From contig CAYGUK010000002.1 in NCBI GenBank assembly GCA_964352985.1, forward strand, positions 20,136-84,135: a stretch of DNA of 64,000 bases, in the 5' to 3' direction. The notes under the pieces are model-generated. The model saw only the letters and a list, made by a program, of their open reading frames with translations. It was not told the DNA's origin and made no database searches. This DNA is from CAYGUK01 sp964352985. GTDB taxonomy: Bacteria; Pseudomonadota; Gammaproteobacteria; JAHCLG01. The position numbers and the translations under genes are program-made. Positions 37,290 through 46,318 of this stretch are shown piece after piece; the stretch's first letter is position 1, and each line of letters starts with the position of its first letter.

Positions 37290-37913
37290 CTACGATTTGT
37301 TCGCATTTTCTACAGGATGAAATTTTAGCATTTCACGAAAAACGGATTCTTGATCACGAGTGAGTAATTGAAAATTAATGTTGTGTTGAAGTGCTCTATT
37401 GCGACAATTATTACAAGTTGGCTTTGATTTGTTAAAGCAATATTTGTAACAAAAAGGATAAAGTTTTAAATATTGATCTTGATCTTTTAAATGTAAAATT
37501 ATTTTGTCATAGGGTTTGATATTTATACTGGAGAAATTTTTGTCTAAAGAGGTAATATTTCCAACTGATATTTTAATGATGTTTGACCAGGGTATTATAT
37601 TAGCTTGACGGCCAATTCTTGATGTATTGTTTTTTACCCCGTCTTTACTAATGATAAGTTGTGGGGTGGTAAGTGCGAGTAGCGCATTTAATTTTGTTAA
37701 TGTGATACATAGACTTATTATTCCAAATAGAACAAAAAAGATAAGTATTGGACTTTGTTCTAGTAATTTCAAAATTGTAGTTGTTGAATTTACGTTGAGC
37801 GGAGTACCAGGAGAGAGGATTATCCAAATTGAGCAAGCGAACATAATGATAGTTAATAGCAAATAGACCAAGAATATTTGGATGATTTTATCCTTAGCAT
37901 AATAAATTTCCAT
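37290..37913 (-). CDS. Two-helix membrane protein, STM3941-like, unknown function
   Basis: A 207-residue protein with two N-terminal membrane helices (about 10-33 and 52-76) followed by a soluble domain with LIISKDGVKNN and IIPWSNIIKISV. This layout resembles the STM3941/PH-like group. A Cys-rich stretch (PFCYKYCFNKSKPTCNNC, about 152-169) could bind zinc. Convergent with the rhomboid gene, the stop codons being almost adjacent. Function unknown. Confidence 0.6.
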   Translation of the reverse strand: MEIYYAKDKIIQIFLVYLLLTIIMFACSIWIILSPGTPLNVNSTTTILKLLEQSPILIFFVLFGIISLCITLTKLNALLALTTPQLIISKDGVKNNTSRIGRQANIIPWSNIIKISVGNITSLDKNFSSINIKPYDKIILHLKDQDQYLKLYPFCYKYCFNKSKPTCNNCRNRALQHNINFQLLTRDQESVFREMLKFHPVENANKS

Positions 37914-38616
37914 TATGTTTCCCCCGTTATGCCTAGGTTTTCTACTATACCCAAACTCAGGTGAAGAGACAATTTTCTATTGAAACCAGTGGTTTATGTT
38001 CTTTTTTGAAGCACATTAGCAAGACAGCGGTTGTTATTAAATAGCTCAAATATCTCTTATTGGGGACATGTTTCAATCTAGTCCGTTATTTTATACTGTA
38101 TTTTTTGATGATAATTCTAGTTAATAAGACCAGTGTTTGAGGTAAGCGTTAATTTCATCGGAGTCAAGTCATAAACATAGGGCTTTTACCCCACAGAAAG
38201 AAATGTTATAATATACAAAATGTTATTAAAAAAATCCTGAAAATAAGATAAAGTTTTTTTGCCAAAAACAATACCCTCAAAATTTCTCTGAAGTTTGAGG
38301 GTAAATATATTTAACTAAATGCACTGTCAAAATTTTGACTACCCTGAAAATAACAGTGTTTTTTTATCATTAATTGAAGGTTTCCCTTAGATTATTTTAA
38401 AAAAACTAGTAGGCAATATTTTTTTTGCTTCATGTCGTATGAAAAAACAGGGTAAATTTGCGGGTGTTTTATTTTTTTTAACTGAGATAAAGTAAAGCTT
38501 CCCGTTAAAAAGGATGTTTTATACGGATACTAGATTTTAATAATATTTATTATAATTATTATTAGAATTAGCAGATTTTTAAAACATGGACAGTTACCTA
38601 ATTACGAGATATTTTT
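37914..38616. other. 700-bp intergenic region with hairpins and a candidate small RNA
   Basis: No protein gene of credible length is seen on either strand. It contains a promoter-like pair (TTTACC, 16 bp, TATAAT), a 10-bp stem-loop at 38272-38303 and a terminator-like hairpin at 38322-38365. The remainder is A/T-rich and featureless. Confidence 0.5.
38219..38365 (+). ncRNA. Candidate small RNA
   Basis: A TATAAT box at 38207-38212 is preceded, at 16-bp spacing, by TTTACC (38185-38190). About 7 bases after the box a transcript could start. Downstream are a 10-bp stem (TACCCTCAAA / TTTGAGGGTA) and a hairpin CACTGT / ACAGTG followed by seven T, a plausible Rho-independent end. No coding potential. 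Promoter and terminator were judged by eye and no family was recognised. Confidence 0.3.
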
Positions 38617-39144
38617 ATGAATAAATTTAAACAGCAGGATTTTTCAAAGACCGAGCAGCAAGCTACTTCAGAACTTCCTTCAAAATGTTACCGTTCAAAT
38701 ATTGAATCGGTTTCAGATGTCAAGTCTGCTAATACGGTATCGACGGATTCATCTGAAGAAGGTGAGGAACGCTATTATCTAATGAGTCGTCGTGATCTAT
38801 ATAATCACATCTTAGAACTTTCAAAACGGTTACGCGACGTAAAAAAAGATTATATCCAAAGTGTGCAAAAATGTTATCGAGTTGACGTATCAAAGTTTCG
38901 TGAGAAGAAAGAATTTTTTTATACCCTCGATGATGATTATAAAGTTGCCCAGGATATTGCATATAAAAATTGTAATATTGATTGGAGTAACAATACGAGT
39001 TTAATAGGTAATTTATTTTTACCGAGAATATTTCAAATTGCGCAAAAATGGCATTATATGCGGTACCGTAAAAAAATGGCGAAAAACTTTCTAATGATTG
39101 TGAAATTAGAATGTATTTTAGAAATTTTAATTAGCAAAGTTTAG
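38617..39144 (+). CDS. Hypothetical protein
   Basis: A 175-residue protein. The first 55 residues are polar and Ser/Thr/Gln-rich, probably disordered, with an acidic SSEEGEER cluster. The rest is charged and helical, with a basic patch (HYMRYRKKMAKNF) and a hydrophobic C-terminal helix. There is no signal peptide. No family recognised. The disordered, Ser-rich N-terminus and isolated position make an exported effector imaginable, but nothing direct shows it. Confidence 0.5.
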   Translation: MNKFKQQDFSKTEQQATSELPSKCYRSNIESVSDVKSANTVSTDSSEEGEERYYLMSRRDLYNHILELSKRLRDVKKDYIQSVQKCYRVDVSKFREKKEFFYTLDDDYKVAQDIAYKNCNIDWSNNTSLIGNLFLPRIFQIAQKWHYMRYRKKMAKNFLMIVKLECILEILISKV

Positions 39145-39263
39145 AATTATTCAATTCAGCAATTATAAGTAACGGGGCTGTTACAAACTGTTTTGTTATT
39201 GACATGAATTATTTACTTAAATGACATATAATGTTGTTAAAACGTTTTTCATTCGGAGCTAAA

Positions 39264-39530
39264 ATGCGTAAACTGTTAATTATTGGAAGTCTCATATCAA
39301 GTCTTCTATTTTTTTCATTCAACGCAAATGCCCAATGTATCAATTATAATTATCCCAATGGCAGAGTTATTACTTATTGTAATGGATATGGGCCTTATTA
39401 TCCCCGTTGGCACCATCGTCATGGTTGGTGGAACTGGCCTTATGGACCTCATATTGTATATCATCATCGGGTTAAGCGTTGTTGGACGAACTGGCGTGGT
39501 GTGACGCATTGTCGTTGGTGGAGCCGATAA
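39264..39530 (+). CDS. Small secreted Trp/His-rich protein
   Basis: An 88-residue protein starting at an ATG with CGGAG upstream. A signal peptide (about 1-23, NANA-QC) precedes a mature part very rich in Trp, His, Tyr, Arg and Pro, with four Cys (QCINY, YCNGYG, RCWTNW, HCRWW). The paired YCNG and HCRWW elements suggest disulfides in a small envelope protein. No family recognised. An alternative frame opening at 39231 lacks a signal sequence. Confidence 0.6.
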   Translation: MRKLLIIGSLISSLLFFSFNANAQCINYNYPNGRVITYCNGYGPYYPRWHHRHGWWNWPYGPHIVYHHRVKRCWTNWRGVTHCRWWSR

Positions 39531-39613
39531 AATATACTGATACTCATATCTCATTATTTAATGATATTTTATTCCTATCAATTAAAACTTTTTAGATTTC
39601 AAATTATAAAAAT

Positions 39614-39640
39614 ACACAACTTTTCTACGTGTGTTTTTTT
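39614..39640 (+). terminator. Putative terminator of the small secreted gene
   Basis: A short stem ACACA / TGTGT with an 11-nt loop followed by seven T, about 85 bases after the stop codon. Confidence 0.45.
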
Positions 39641-39692
39641 ATTCACTCTGTTATAAAACTATAATTCTAAAAATAAAAACGAAACACACTAA

Positions 39693-39836
39693 CAGGACTT
39701 ACGCAAAACGAAGATTTTGTTTGTGGTCGAGGCATGATCTGCAGTGAAAAGCGCAGTGTACGAATGGTACATGAGCATTTGAACGAAGATTATAACGAAG
39801 ACCACGGACAAAAGCGGAAGTTTTGCGTAAGTCCTG
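39693..39836. mobile_element. 144-bp MITE with 17-bp terminal inverted repeats
   Basis: CAGGACTTACGCAAAAC at the left end is the exact reverse complement of the right end at 39820-39836. The pentamer ACTAA flanks both sides (39688-39692 and 39837-39841), a 5-bp target-site duplication. The interior carries no ORF, but TTGTTTGTGGTC can pair with GACCACGGACAA, and a TGTAC-N5-GTACA hairpin sits near the centre, so the transcript would fold end to end. It is presumably moved by a transposase encoded elsewhere. Confidence 0.8.
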
Positions 39837-39890
39837 ACTAAATGGTTAGTGAAAAAAAATATACCTGCCTATATTGAAAAAATTAAGTAA

Positions 39891-40331
39891 GATCTGGCAA
39901 ATTTAAAGAATAGAGAAACAACTCCAACAGAAAAAATAGAAGGTGAGTTCGTTGACTGTATCATAAAAATATGTGAAGAATTTATGCCTCATGAATTTTT
40001 CCAATTTATTAGAGAAGTTGAGCCTTTATTTAAAGCGACTGATTTTGAATGTTGGTTTAATAATTTTATTAAATACAAAATTTACGAGCATAGCAGACAA
40101 TCAGGAATTTTAACTATTCAAATTTATGATATTGCCTGTCTTTTCCAGACTATAAATCGTTCACCACAATTATATGTTCATCTTAGCCCTCAACCAGAAA
40201 CGCATTTATGCCGACAAAATATTTGTAATAGGCTTAAAGCGTTAGTTATATATCTTGAATATTATTTTATAGGAAATTGCCCAAATAATAATGATGGGAA
40301 AAAGATACTTCAAAGATTTGCTCAACATTAA
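39891..40331 (+). pseudogene. Decayed gene fragment next to the MITE
   Basis: An open frame reads back from a 115-residue ORF (ATG at 39984) through DLANLKNRETTPTEKIEGEF to a TAA at 39888. Upstream of that stop, coding-like sequence (KKNIPAYIEKIK) continues in the same frame to within a few bases of the MITE. After 40331 a frame shifted by +1 continues (62 residues from 40291, then past a stop to 40566). Together this looks like one gene broken by stops and a frameshift, perhaps after the MITE inserted. The parent family is not recognised; the 115-residue piece could still be expressed. Confidence 0.4.
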
Positions 40332-40603
40332 AATATGTCAAAAAAACAGGGTTTTTTATGGTCCTTTCCATAGAATGGTAGCTAATAGTACAAAGAAAAT
40401 ATTAGTGAGATTATTACCTGAATCCAATCAATTCTTTATTAACAAAATAAATAATCTAATGAATTTTTTACCGAACTAATTGAAAATACTTGTTTACATC
40501 AATGCGGTGATGTTAGAAATAGCTCATTTTCCCGATCTTCAAGAAGACACTGATAAATTAATATAATTCTAATTTAATAATTAATGATAGATTAATTATT
40601 AAG

Positions 40604-42073
40604 CTAAAGCACTACACCCGTTTTCCAAATGGAAATTTCTCTTGAATTTGTTTTTTCGTTACACGTCCTACTTTTACCCGAAGCAATGTCTAATAATAAT
40701 TTGTAACAATTTTCAACTGTTGTTGTTGGCGACGAAAGCATCGTGCTAGCATCAAAATCAATCCAATGTGGTTTATGTTGATATAGAGCATGATGACTAC
40801 TTATTTTTAGGGTAGGTATCGGAAATCCGAGTGGCGTGCCACGACCTGTTGTAAATAACAAAATTGTCGCGCCACTGGCGACTAAGGCAGTGCCCGATAT
40901 AGCATCATTACCTGGCGCTTGCAGGATATTTAAACCTGTTACATTGCAAGGCATGCCATATAATAATGTTGCTGCTATAGGTGTATTACCTGCTTTTTGA
41001 ATAGCGCCTATTGATTTTTCTTCTAATGTCGTAATTCCCCCATCGAGGTTACCTGGAGATGGATTTTTATGAATTGGCTGTTGATGCGAAATATAATATT
41101 GTCTGAAATCATTTAATAAATTTAATGTTTGATCAAAAATGTCTGGAGAACTACAGCGACTTAGCAGACTTTCTTCAGCACCAAACATTTCAGGAATTTC
41201 AGTTAGCATGACTTTTGCTTGCTGACGGCATAATTTTTCAGATATTTTACCGAGTAGAGGATTTGCGGTAAGTCCAGAATAAGCATCTGATCCACCGCAT
41301 TTTAAACCGATGACTAATTCACTCGTTTTTACTTTTTTACGATGGCAATGTGTTGCTTGTTGAATTAATTTAGTAACCAAGGTATTTGCATGAGCAAATT
41401 CATCGACAACTTGTTGGCAATTGAAATATAAAATAGCCTCTCTCTTCGATTTGGGTATTAAATTTAAGAGTTGGTTTATTTGATTATTTTCACATCCCAA
41501 TCCTAAAATTAATACTCCACCAGCATTAGGATGATTAATTAAGCCGGCTAAAATTTTTTGAGTATTAATTAAATCGTCGCCTAATTGCGAGCAACCAAAG
41601 GGGTGAGGAAAATGAAAAATACCATCAATATTTTCTGGTAATTTGTTTTCCCAGTGAGATACTATTTTATTTGCGACAGTATTAACACAACCTACTGTCG
41701 TAATAATCCAAATTTCATTACGTGTGCCCACGTTACCATCTTCACGAATAAATCCATCAAATGTATCTGGTGGTTCATTGGTAAATTCAATGGCTTCTGG
41801 TTTATAAGAAAAATGTGCTAGATCTTTCAAACAACTACGAAGATTATGTTCGTGGATCCATTGACCTTTTTCGATAGTTTGTTGTGCTTGGCCAATTGAG
41901 AATCCGTATTTAAAAACCAGATCACCGGTATTTATTTTTGTTAAGGCGAATTTATGTCGTGTTGGAATATCATCTTGTAAAGTGAGGTTTTCTTCTATAA
42001 CTGAACCTTTTGATAATGCGTTAAGCGCAATGGCACAATTATCTTTTTCATGAATAATTAAATAGGGCTTCAT
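40604..42073 (-). CDS. UxaA-family altronate dehydratase-like enzyme
   Basis: A 489-residue protein with an N-terminal SAF-like domain (about 1-80) and the UxaA catalytic region: DGFIREDGNVGTRNEIWI, FPHPFGCSQLGDD, LGLGCENNQ, LKCGGSDAYSGLTANP and GRGTPLGFPIPTLKIS. E. coli UxaA dehydrates D-altronate to 2-keto-3-deoxygluconate in hexuronate breakdown. Full-length, with domains in the usual order. Its start overlaps the end of the transporter gene by 26 bp. The substrate could be another sugar acid since uxaB and uxaC are not nearby. Confidence 0.82.
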   Translation of the reverse strand: MKPYLIIHEKDNCAIALNALSKGSVIEENLTLQDDIPTRHKFALTKINTGDLVFKYGFSIGQAQQTIEKGQWIHEHNLRSCLKDLAHFSYKPEAIEFTNEPPDTFDGFIREDGNVGTRNEIWIITTVGCVNTVANKIVSHWENKLPENIDGIFHFPHPFGCSQLGDDLINTQKILAGLINHPNAGGVLILGLGCENNQINQLLNLIPKSKREAILYFNCQQVVDEFAHANTLVTKLIQQATHCHRKKVKTSELVIGLKCGGSDAYSGLTANPLLGKISEKLCRQQAKVMLTEIPEMFGAEESLLSRCSSPDIFDQTLNLLNDFRQYYISHQQPIHKNPSPGNLDGGITTLEEKSIGAIQKAGNTPIAATLLYGMPCNVTGLNILQAPGNDAISGTALVASGATILLFTTGRGTPLGFPIPTLKISSHHALYQHKPHWIDFDASTMLSSPTTTVENCYKLLLDIASGKSRTCNEKTNSREISIWKTGVVL

Positions 42074-43277
42074 GATGTCGTTTAATATTTGGTTTTAATA
42101 CATAGTAGATAATAAACCAAGTTGTAACATAGGCAAAGCCACAATAAACAAATACAGGGAAATAATAATCATGTGAATATTGTAAATAAATTCCGGTTGC
42201 ATTTTGGAATAAAGCGGCAAAGATCCCCGATACAAAACCTGCTAAGCCCGTCACCGTTGCCACGATTTTTGCAGGAAATAAATCTGATGCCAGTGTAAAA
42301 ATATTAGCAGACCATCCTTGATGTCCAGCTGTTGCTAAACCGATTAATAAAATGATAATAAAAATACTGTGAGTGAACGGTGTCAGAATGACTGGAATCA
42401 CTAAAAAACCGCAGCATAATAGTGCTAATTTTCTAGCTTTCTTAAGTGATTGTCCCTTTGCAACAAACCAAGTTGCAAGACCTCCTCCAGTAATACTACC
42501 AATATCTGATAGCAAATAAATAAGGATTAATGGAATGGCAAGTCTTGATAATTGTATATGATCATGGAATAAAAAGAATTTAGGTAACCAATATAAATAA
42601 AACCACCAAACACAATCAGTTAACGCTTTGCCAATAAGAAGCGCCCAAGTTTCACGATAACGAAATAATGCGCGTATAGAAATGACTTCTGATTTTTCGA
42701 ATGATTGATGTGGTTTGCGATAAATCCTTAACCAAAATACTAACCAAATAAATCCTAATAAACCTAATACAACAAATGCAGAACGCCAGCCAAAATAAAT
42801 ACTTAAAATGGGGACTATAATTGCCGCCATAATCGCACCCATATTACTTCCCGCATTAAAAATACCCGTGGCAAATGATCGTTTATGAGGTTGAAAAGTT
42901 TCTGCTGTGGTGCGAATTGCCGCTGGAAAATTTCCGCCTTGACCTAAGCCTAATCCAAATCTAGCAAGAGCAAAGACAATAGGTTGAACACAAAATATTT
43001 GTAGTAGCGCCGCAATACTCCACCAAATAACGGCAATACTATATCCTAACCTTACGCCAATTAAATCAATTAAGCGGCCAAACCCAATTTGTCCAAAGGC
43101 GTAAGCAAAACTGAAAGCAGAAACAACAAACCCATAGGATTCTTCACTCCAGTGTAGATTTTTTTGCAGAACAGGGGCGAGGATACCAAATACTTGTCTA
43201 TCCATATAATTTATTGTTGTTGCAAAAAACAATAACGCGCAAATTATCCATGCTTTTGTATTAGGTAGAGTATTCAA
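42048..43277 (-). CDS. MFS transporter, ExuT/sugar-acid type
   Basis: A 409-residue permease of the anion:cation symporter (ExuT/GudP-like) MFS family. It has 12 helices, the start WIICALLFFATTINYMDRQVFGILAP, a loop GFGRLIDLIGVRLGY and RFGLGLGQGGNFPAAIR, all typical of hexuronate, glucarate or galactonate importers. It sits between a 2-hydroxyacid dehydrogenase and the UxaA-like dehydratase with overlaps or near-contact on both sides, so it most likely imports their substrate. Confidence 0.87.
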   Translation of the reverse strand: MNTLPNTKAWIICALLFFATTINYMDRQVFGILAPVLQKNLHWSEESYGFVVSAFSFAYAFGQIGFGRLIDLIGVRLGYSIAVIWWSIAALLQIFCVQPIVFALARFGLGLGQGGNFPAAIRTTAETFQPHKRSFATGIFNAGSNMGAIMAAIIVPILSIYFGWRSAFVVLGLLGFIWLVFWLRIYRKPHQSFEKSEVISIRALFRYRETWALLIGKALTDCVWWFYLYWLPKFFLFHDHIQLSRLAIPLILIYLLSDIGSITGGGLATWFVAKGQSLKKARKLALLCCGFLVIPVILTPFTHSIFIIILLIGLATAGHQGWSANIFTLASDLFPAKIVATVTGLAGFVSGIFAALFQNATGIYLQYSHDYYFPVFVYCGFAYVTTWFIIYYVLKPNIKRHHEALFNYS

Positions 43278-43279
43278 TT

Positions 43280-44227
43280 TTATTCCTTAGTAAAATCTAA
43301 TACAGGATCCAATAATTGGTTATGGTTAAAATATGATTCAATATTTTCTAACATTCGCCACATCATATTTTGTCTCGTTTCTACCGTAGCTGATCCTATG
43401 TGAGGTAATAATGTGACATTATCTAACGAAAGTAATTCGTTTGGAACCTGCGGTTCATCCCAGTAAACATCTAAACCACAACCTGTAATAATCTTATTTT
43501 GTAGGGCATGTATTAATGCTTCTTTATTAACGGTTGAACCACGTGAAATATTGATTAAATAGCCATCTTCACCTAACGCATTTAATATTTCTTTATTAAT
43601 TATATTTTCTGTTGTTTTACCTCCAGGACAAGAGACAACTAAAAATTGGCAATCATGTGCCATAGTTAGTAAATTATTATAATAAGTGTAGGGTGTATTT
43701 GGTTTTTCATTGCGACCGAAATAAGAAATAGATAAATCAAATGCGCTTGCACGTTTTGCAATTGCTTGTCCAATACGTCCTAAACCAACTATACCAAGTT
43801 TTTTATTTGTTAACGTTTTTCCATATGGAAAATTAGGGCCGACCCATTTACCTTGTCGAATAAATCTATCACCAAAAGCAATTTGTCTTGCCGATGATAA
43901 AATTAAACTTAGAGCAATATCTGCTGTATCTGCAGTAAGTTCATTTGGTGTGTTGGTCACATTAATTTTATGCGTTTCAGCGTATTTAATATCTATAGTT
44001 TCATAACCAGCACCATAGACAGCAATTAATTTTAAATTGGGTAATTGTGTGAAAAGATCAGTTGTTCCCCCAGCACTAAAAGAAGTCGCTAAACATTCAA
44101 TACTATTTAAGACCTCCGAACTTAATTTGTTAATATCAGAAATTTTTTGCAAACTATGGAATATAAATCTTTGATCTGCTTTAGGTAGCATGTCGCAAAG
44201 ATAAGGGGATATTACGAGTACATTCAT
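43280..44227 (-). CDS. D-isomer-specific 2-hydroxyacid dehydrogenase
   Basis: A 315-residue NAD(P)-dependent dehydrogenase with the Rossmann motif GLGRIGQAIAKRA, the catalytic Arg in NISRGS, Glu in WDEPQVP and His in LLPHIGSAT. By sequence it is in the glyoxylate/hydroxypyruvate or 2-ketogluconate reductase group. It is the first gene of a three-gene operon with the ExuT-like permease (2-bp gap) and the UxaA-like dehydratase. In that setting it may reduce a keto-acid sugar intermediate in place of UxaB (inference). Confidence 0.88.
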   Translation of the reverse strand: MNVLVISPYLCDMLPKADQRFIFHSLQKISDINKLSSEVLNSIECLATSFSAGGTTDLFTQLPNLKLIAVYGAGYETIDIKYAETHKINVTNTPNELTADTADIALSLILSSARQIAFGDRFIRQGKWVGPNFPYGKTLTNKKLGIVGLGRIGQAIAKRASAFDLSISYFGRNEKPNTPYTYYNNLLTMAHDCQFLVVSCPGGKTTENIINKEILNALGEDGYLINISRGSTVNKEALIHALQNKIITGCGLDVYWDEPQVPNELLSLDNVTLLPHIGSATVETRQNMMWRMLENIESYFNHNQLLDPVLDFTKE

Positions 44228-44347
44228 TTTTAAACCTCAATGTATATTTAAATCAGTTAGTTATATCAGTCATGCACAGGAGATGCAACTTAATAATGGC
44301 TGGTGTACAATTGACCGCTTGAATAAGAAGAATATGGACTACCGGAT

Positions 44348-44908
44348 ATGTATACAAGGCCGAGTTTATTTCAATCAACATTAATTAGTTTGATTTTTAT
44401 TTTTGTTGTGACAATGTTTTTTATTTTAAACTTTGTTCCTATCATTCCTAAAAACTTATATGCGCTACGAAATTACTACATTTCACCTGTTTTAAAAAAT
44501 ATAGGGTTATATTCTCAACAGGCCGAAAACTTAATGTTTGGCACAGCTATGCAGGAAACTTGTGGTGGTATATTATCAAGTAATGTTTTTCAAATTATAA
44601 AACCAACAGCAAATGATCTAATGAAAAATTATTTACCCCAACATCCTCAATTACAACAAAAAGTGTTGAGTTATTATAATTCATCACAGGATTTAGAATG
44701 GAATTTAAATAACAATATTAATTTTGAAATTGCTTTAGCGAGAGTATATTATTTTCGCGCTGATCCTTTTCTTCCTTCGGGTATCGACAATCTAGGTTAT
44801 ATCTGGAAAAAATATTATAACACTTATGAAGGAGCAGGGACGGCTTTAAAGTTTATTAACATGTATCAACAAAGCAGTCATGGACATATCCCTCCTTGCT
44901 ATATTTAA
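44348..44908 (+). CDS. Membrane-anchored lysozyme-like protein, putative
   Basis: A 186-residue protein with one N-terminal membrane helix (about 11-33) and a helical periplasmic domain. Glu70 in LMFGTAMQETCGG sits where lysozyme-like transglycosylases have their catalytic Glu (AxxES/T-GG). The C-terminal WKKYYNTYEGAGTALKFINMY pattern resembles small phage-type peptidoglycan hydrolases. It probably acts on peptidoglycan from the outer face of the inner membrane. Assignment by motif only; the similarity is distant. Confidence 0.5.
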   Translation: MYTRPSLFQSTLISLIFIFVVTMFFILNFVPIIPKNLYALRNYYISPVLKNIGLYSQQAENLMFGTAMQETCGGILSSNVFQIIKPTANDLMKNYLPQHPQLQQKVLSYYNSSQDLEWNLNNNINFEIALARVYYFRADPFLPSGIDNLGYIWKKYYNTYEGAGTALKFINMYQQSSHGHIPPCYI

Positions 44909-45087
44909 CTAGGATATTATTTTAAATTTTGACTTCGTGATAATTTTAAAAAATTACGGGGGAGAAATAATGTAAAAATTTTCATATTTTCTTAATTATA
45001 TTTTTTTAATATCTCATCTCATAATTAGAGTGAATTAATATTTAATTAATTTATATTTTAAATAACAATAAGAAAATAGAGAAAAAT

Positions 45088-45978
45088 ATGGCAGCTATGT
45101 TTGATGGATCACGTAAAAAAATTAGTGATGACCGTTACGAAATGTTTATTCCATTTACCTTAGATCAGAAACAAACGTTAAATTGTTGGCATGTTTCTTT
45201 GGTTATTCTAATGTCTTACTATGAAAACAATATTGATGATTTACTTCAACTATCTGAATTAATGTTTGCTATCGTTGGATATAGAGGTATTCCTCATGTC
45301 GAATTTAGGTCCGATATTTTACGTGATTTTATTAGTCAAGTACCTTTTAGTTATTATCCATTCCAAACACATTTAAATAAATTTTATGAAAATCCACCAG
45401 AGGTGGATTTCAGTGAATTTGAATTTACGTTCGAATTTATCTATGACATGTTACAGAAATATGGTCCAATTTATTTTCATCGTCATATTGAAGATAGAAT
45501 TAATACACATGTTCTATTGATACTTGGCGTGTATCAGAGAGATAGTCATTCTAGTTATCTTACCTATTTTGATCCTCAGGGTGGACAAGTAAAATACATG
45601 TCAATTTCTGAGTTTAATAGAATAAGAAAAAAAACTTATTTACCTCGCCTAAGTGAAAGACAAGATGGCGATGATGAAATTTTTACATCCAATTTTCTTA
45701 TTTATGATCCGGGATCAATTATGAAAAAACAACATATACAAAGCTATGTTTCTGATGATAGTGAACCTATGATGGTTCATAATACTAGATCAAGTGTGGC
45801 TTCGAGTAATTCTGTTGCTACAGGCGTAGTAAGTGTTTTTATGAGAAGTGTGCCAGATATATTTGAAGTAGCTAGAGAGCAATTTTCAAAAATAGCGCAA
45901 TTGCAAAGACGTGTAAGTGCTAGTGCGCCGTCGCCTTCATTAGAGGATGGTGCGAAAAGGGAAGCTAGTCTGAAGTAA
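45088..45978 (+). CDS. Papain-like cysteine protease, putative effector
   Basis: A 296-residue protein with no signal peptide. Its first 200 residues show the order of a papain-fold (C39/C70-like) protease: Gln27 or Gln29 and Cys33 in DQKQTLNCWHVSLVILMSYY, then LQKYGPIYF, His141 in NTHVLLILGVY, and Asp162 in YFDPQGG. The last 90 residues are Ser-rich and probably disordered. Cytosolic cysteine proteases of this type with a floppy C-terminus are common among translocated effectors of intracellular bacteria. Effector status is an inference; the triad is visible but distant. Confidence 0.6.
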   Translation: MAAMFDGSRKKISDDRYEMFIPFTLDQKQTLNCWHVSLVILMSYYENNIDDLLQLSELMFAIVGYRGIPHVEFRSDILRDFISQVPFSYYPFQTHLNKFYENPPEVDFSEFEFTFEFIYDMLQKYGPIYFHRHIEDRINTHVLLILGVYQRDSHSSYLTYFDPQGGQVKYMSISEFNRIRKKTYLPRLSERQDGDDEIFTSNFLIYDPGSIMKKQHIQSYVSDDSEPMMVHNTRSSVASSNSVATGVVSVFMRSVPDIFEVAREQFSKIAQLQRRVSASAPSPSLEDGAKREASLK

Positions 45979-46097
45979 TTTCAACGTTTTACATCGATAC
46001 GACACTATGTAAGATATATTATCCATGTTTAAATGTATATAAACTTACATGATTATGTCTTGACGAAATTCCAGTCATTGTTTATCCTACACACATA

Positions 46098-46292
46098 TTG
46101 AATGTTCAGTCGGTAAATAGTAAGAAATTAAGTGGTTTTACTGTTTTAACGAATAAGCTCAGAAGCTTATTCAAATCAGATTCTGCTTCACATGATTACT
46201 TTAATATCTTTTTAAATTTAAGGCCGTGGATAATGTCACGTCCCCTGATTACAGCTGCTACAAAAGGTGGTCTTAAAGTTGAACAAGGTTAA
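46098..46292 (+). CDS. Doubtful 64-residue ORF
   Basis: A frame beginning with TTG at 46098, no ribosome site, and no recognisable domain; the product is basic and helical (LTNKLRSLFKS). The hairpin terminator 27 bases downstream is better explained by the convergent repressor gene, though it would also serve this ORF. Kept only because it is the sole open frame in this gap. Confidence 0.2.
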   Translation: MNVQSVNSKKLSGFTVLTNKLRSLFKSDSASHDYFNIFLNLRPWIMSRPLITAATKGGLKVEQG

Positions 46293-46318
46293 TGAATCGT
46301 GTGAAGCAGTTTTATTAA

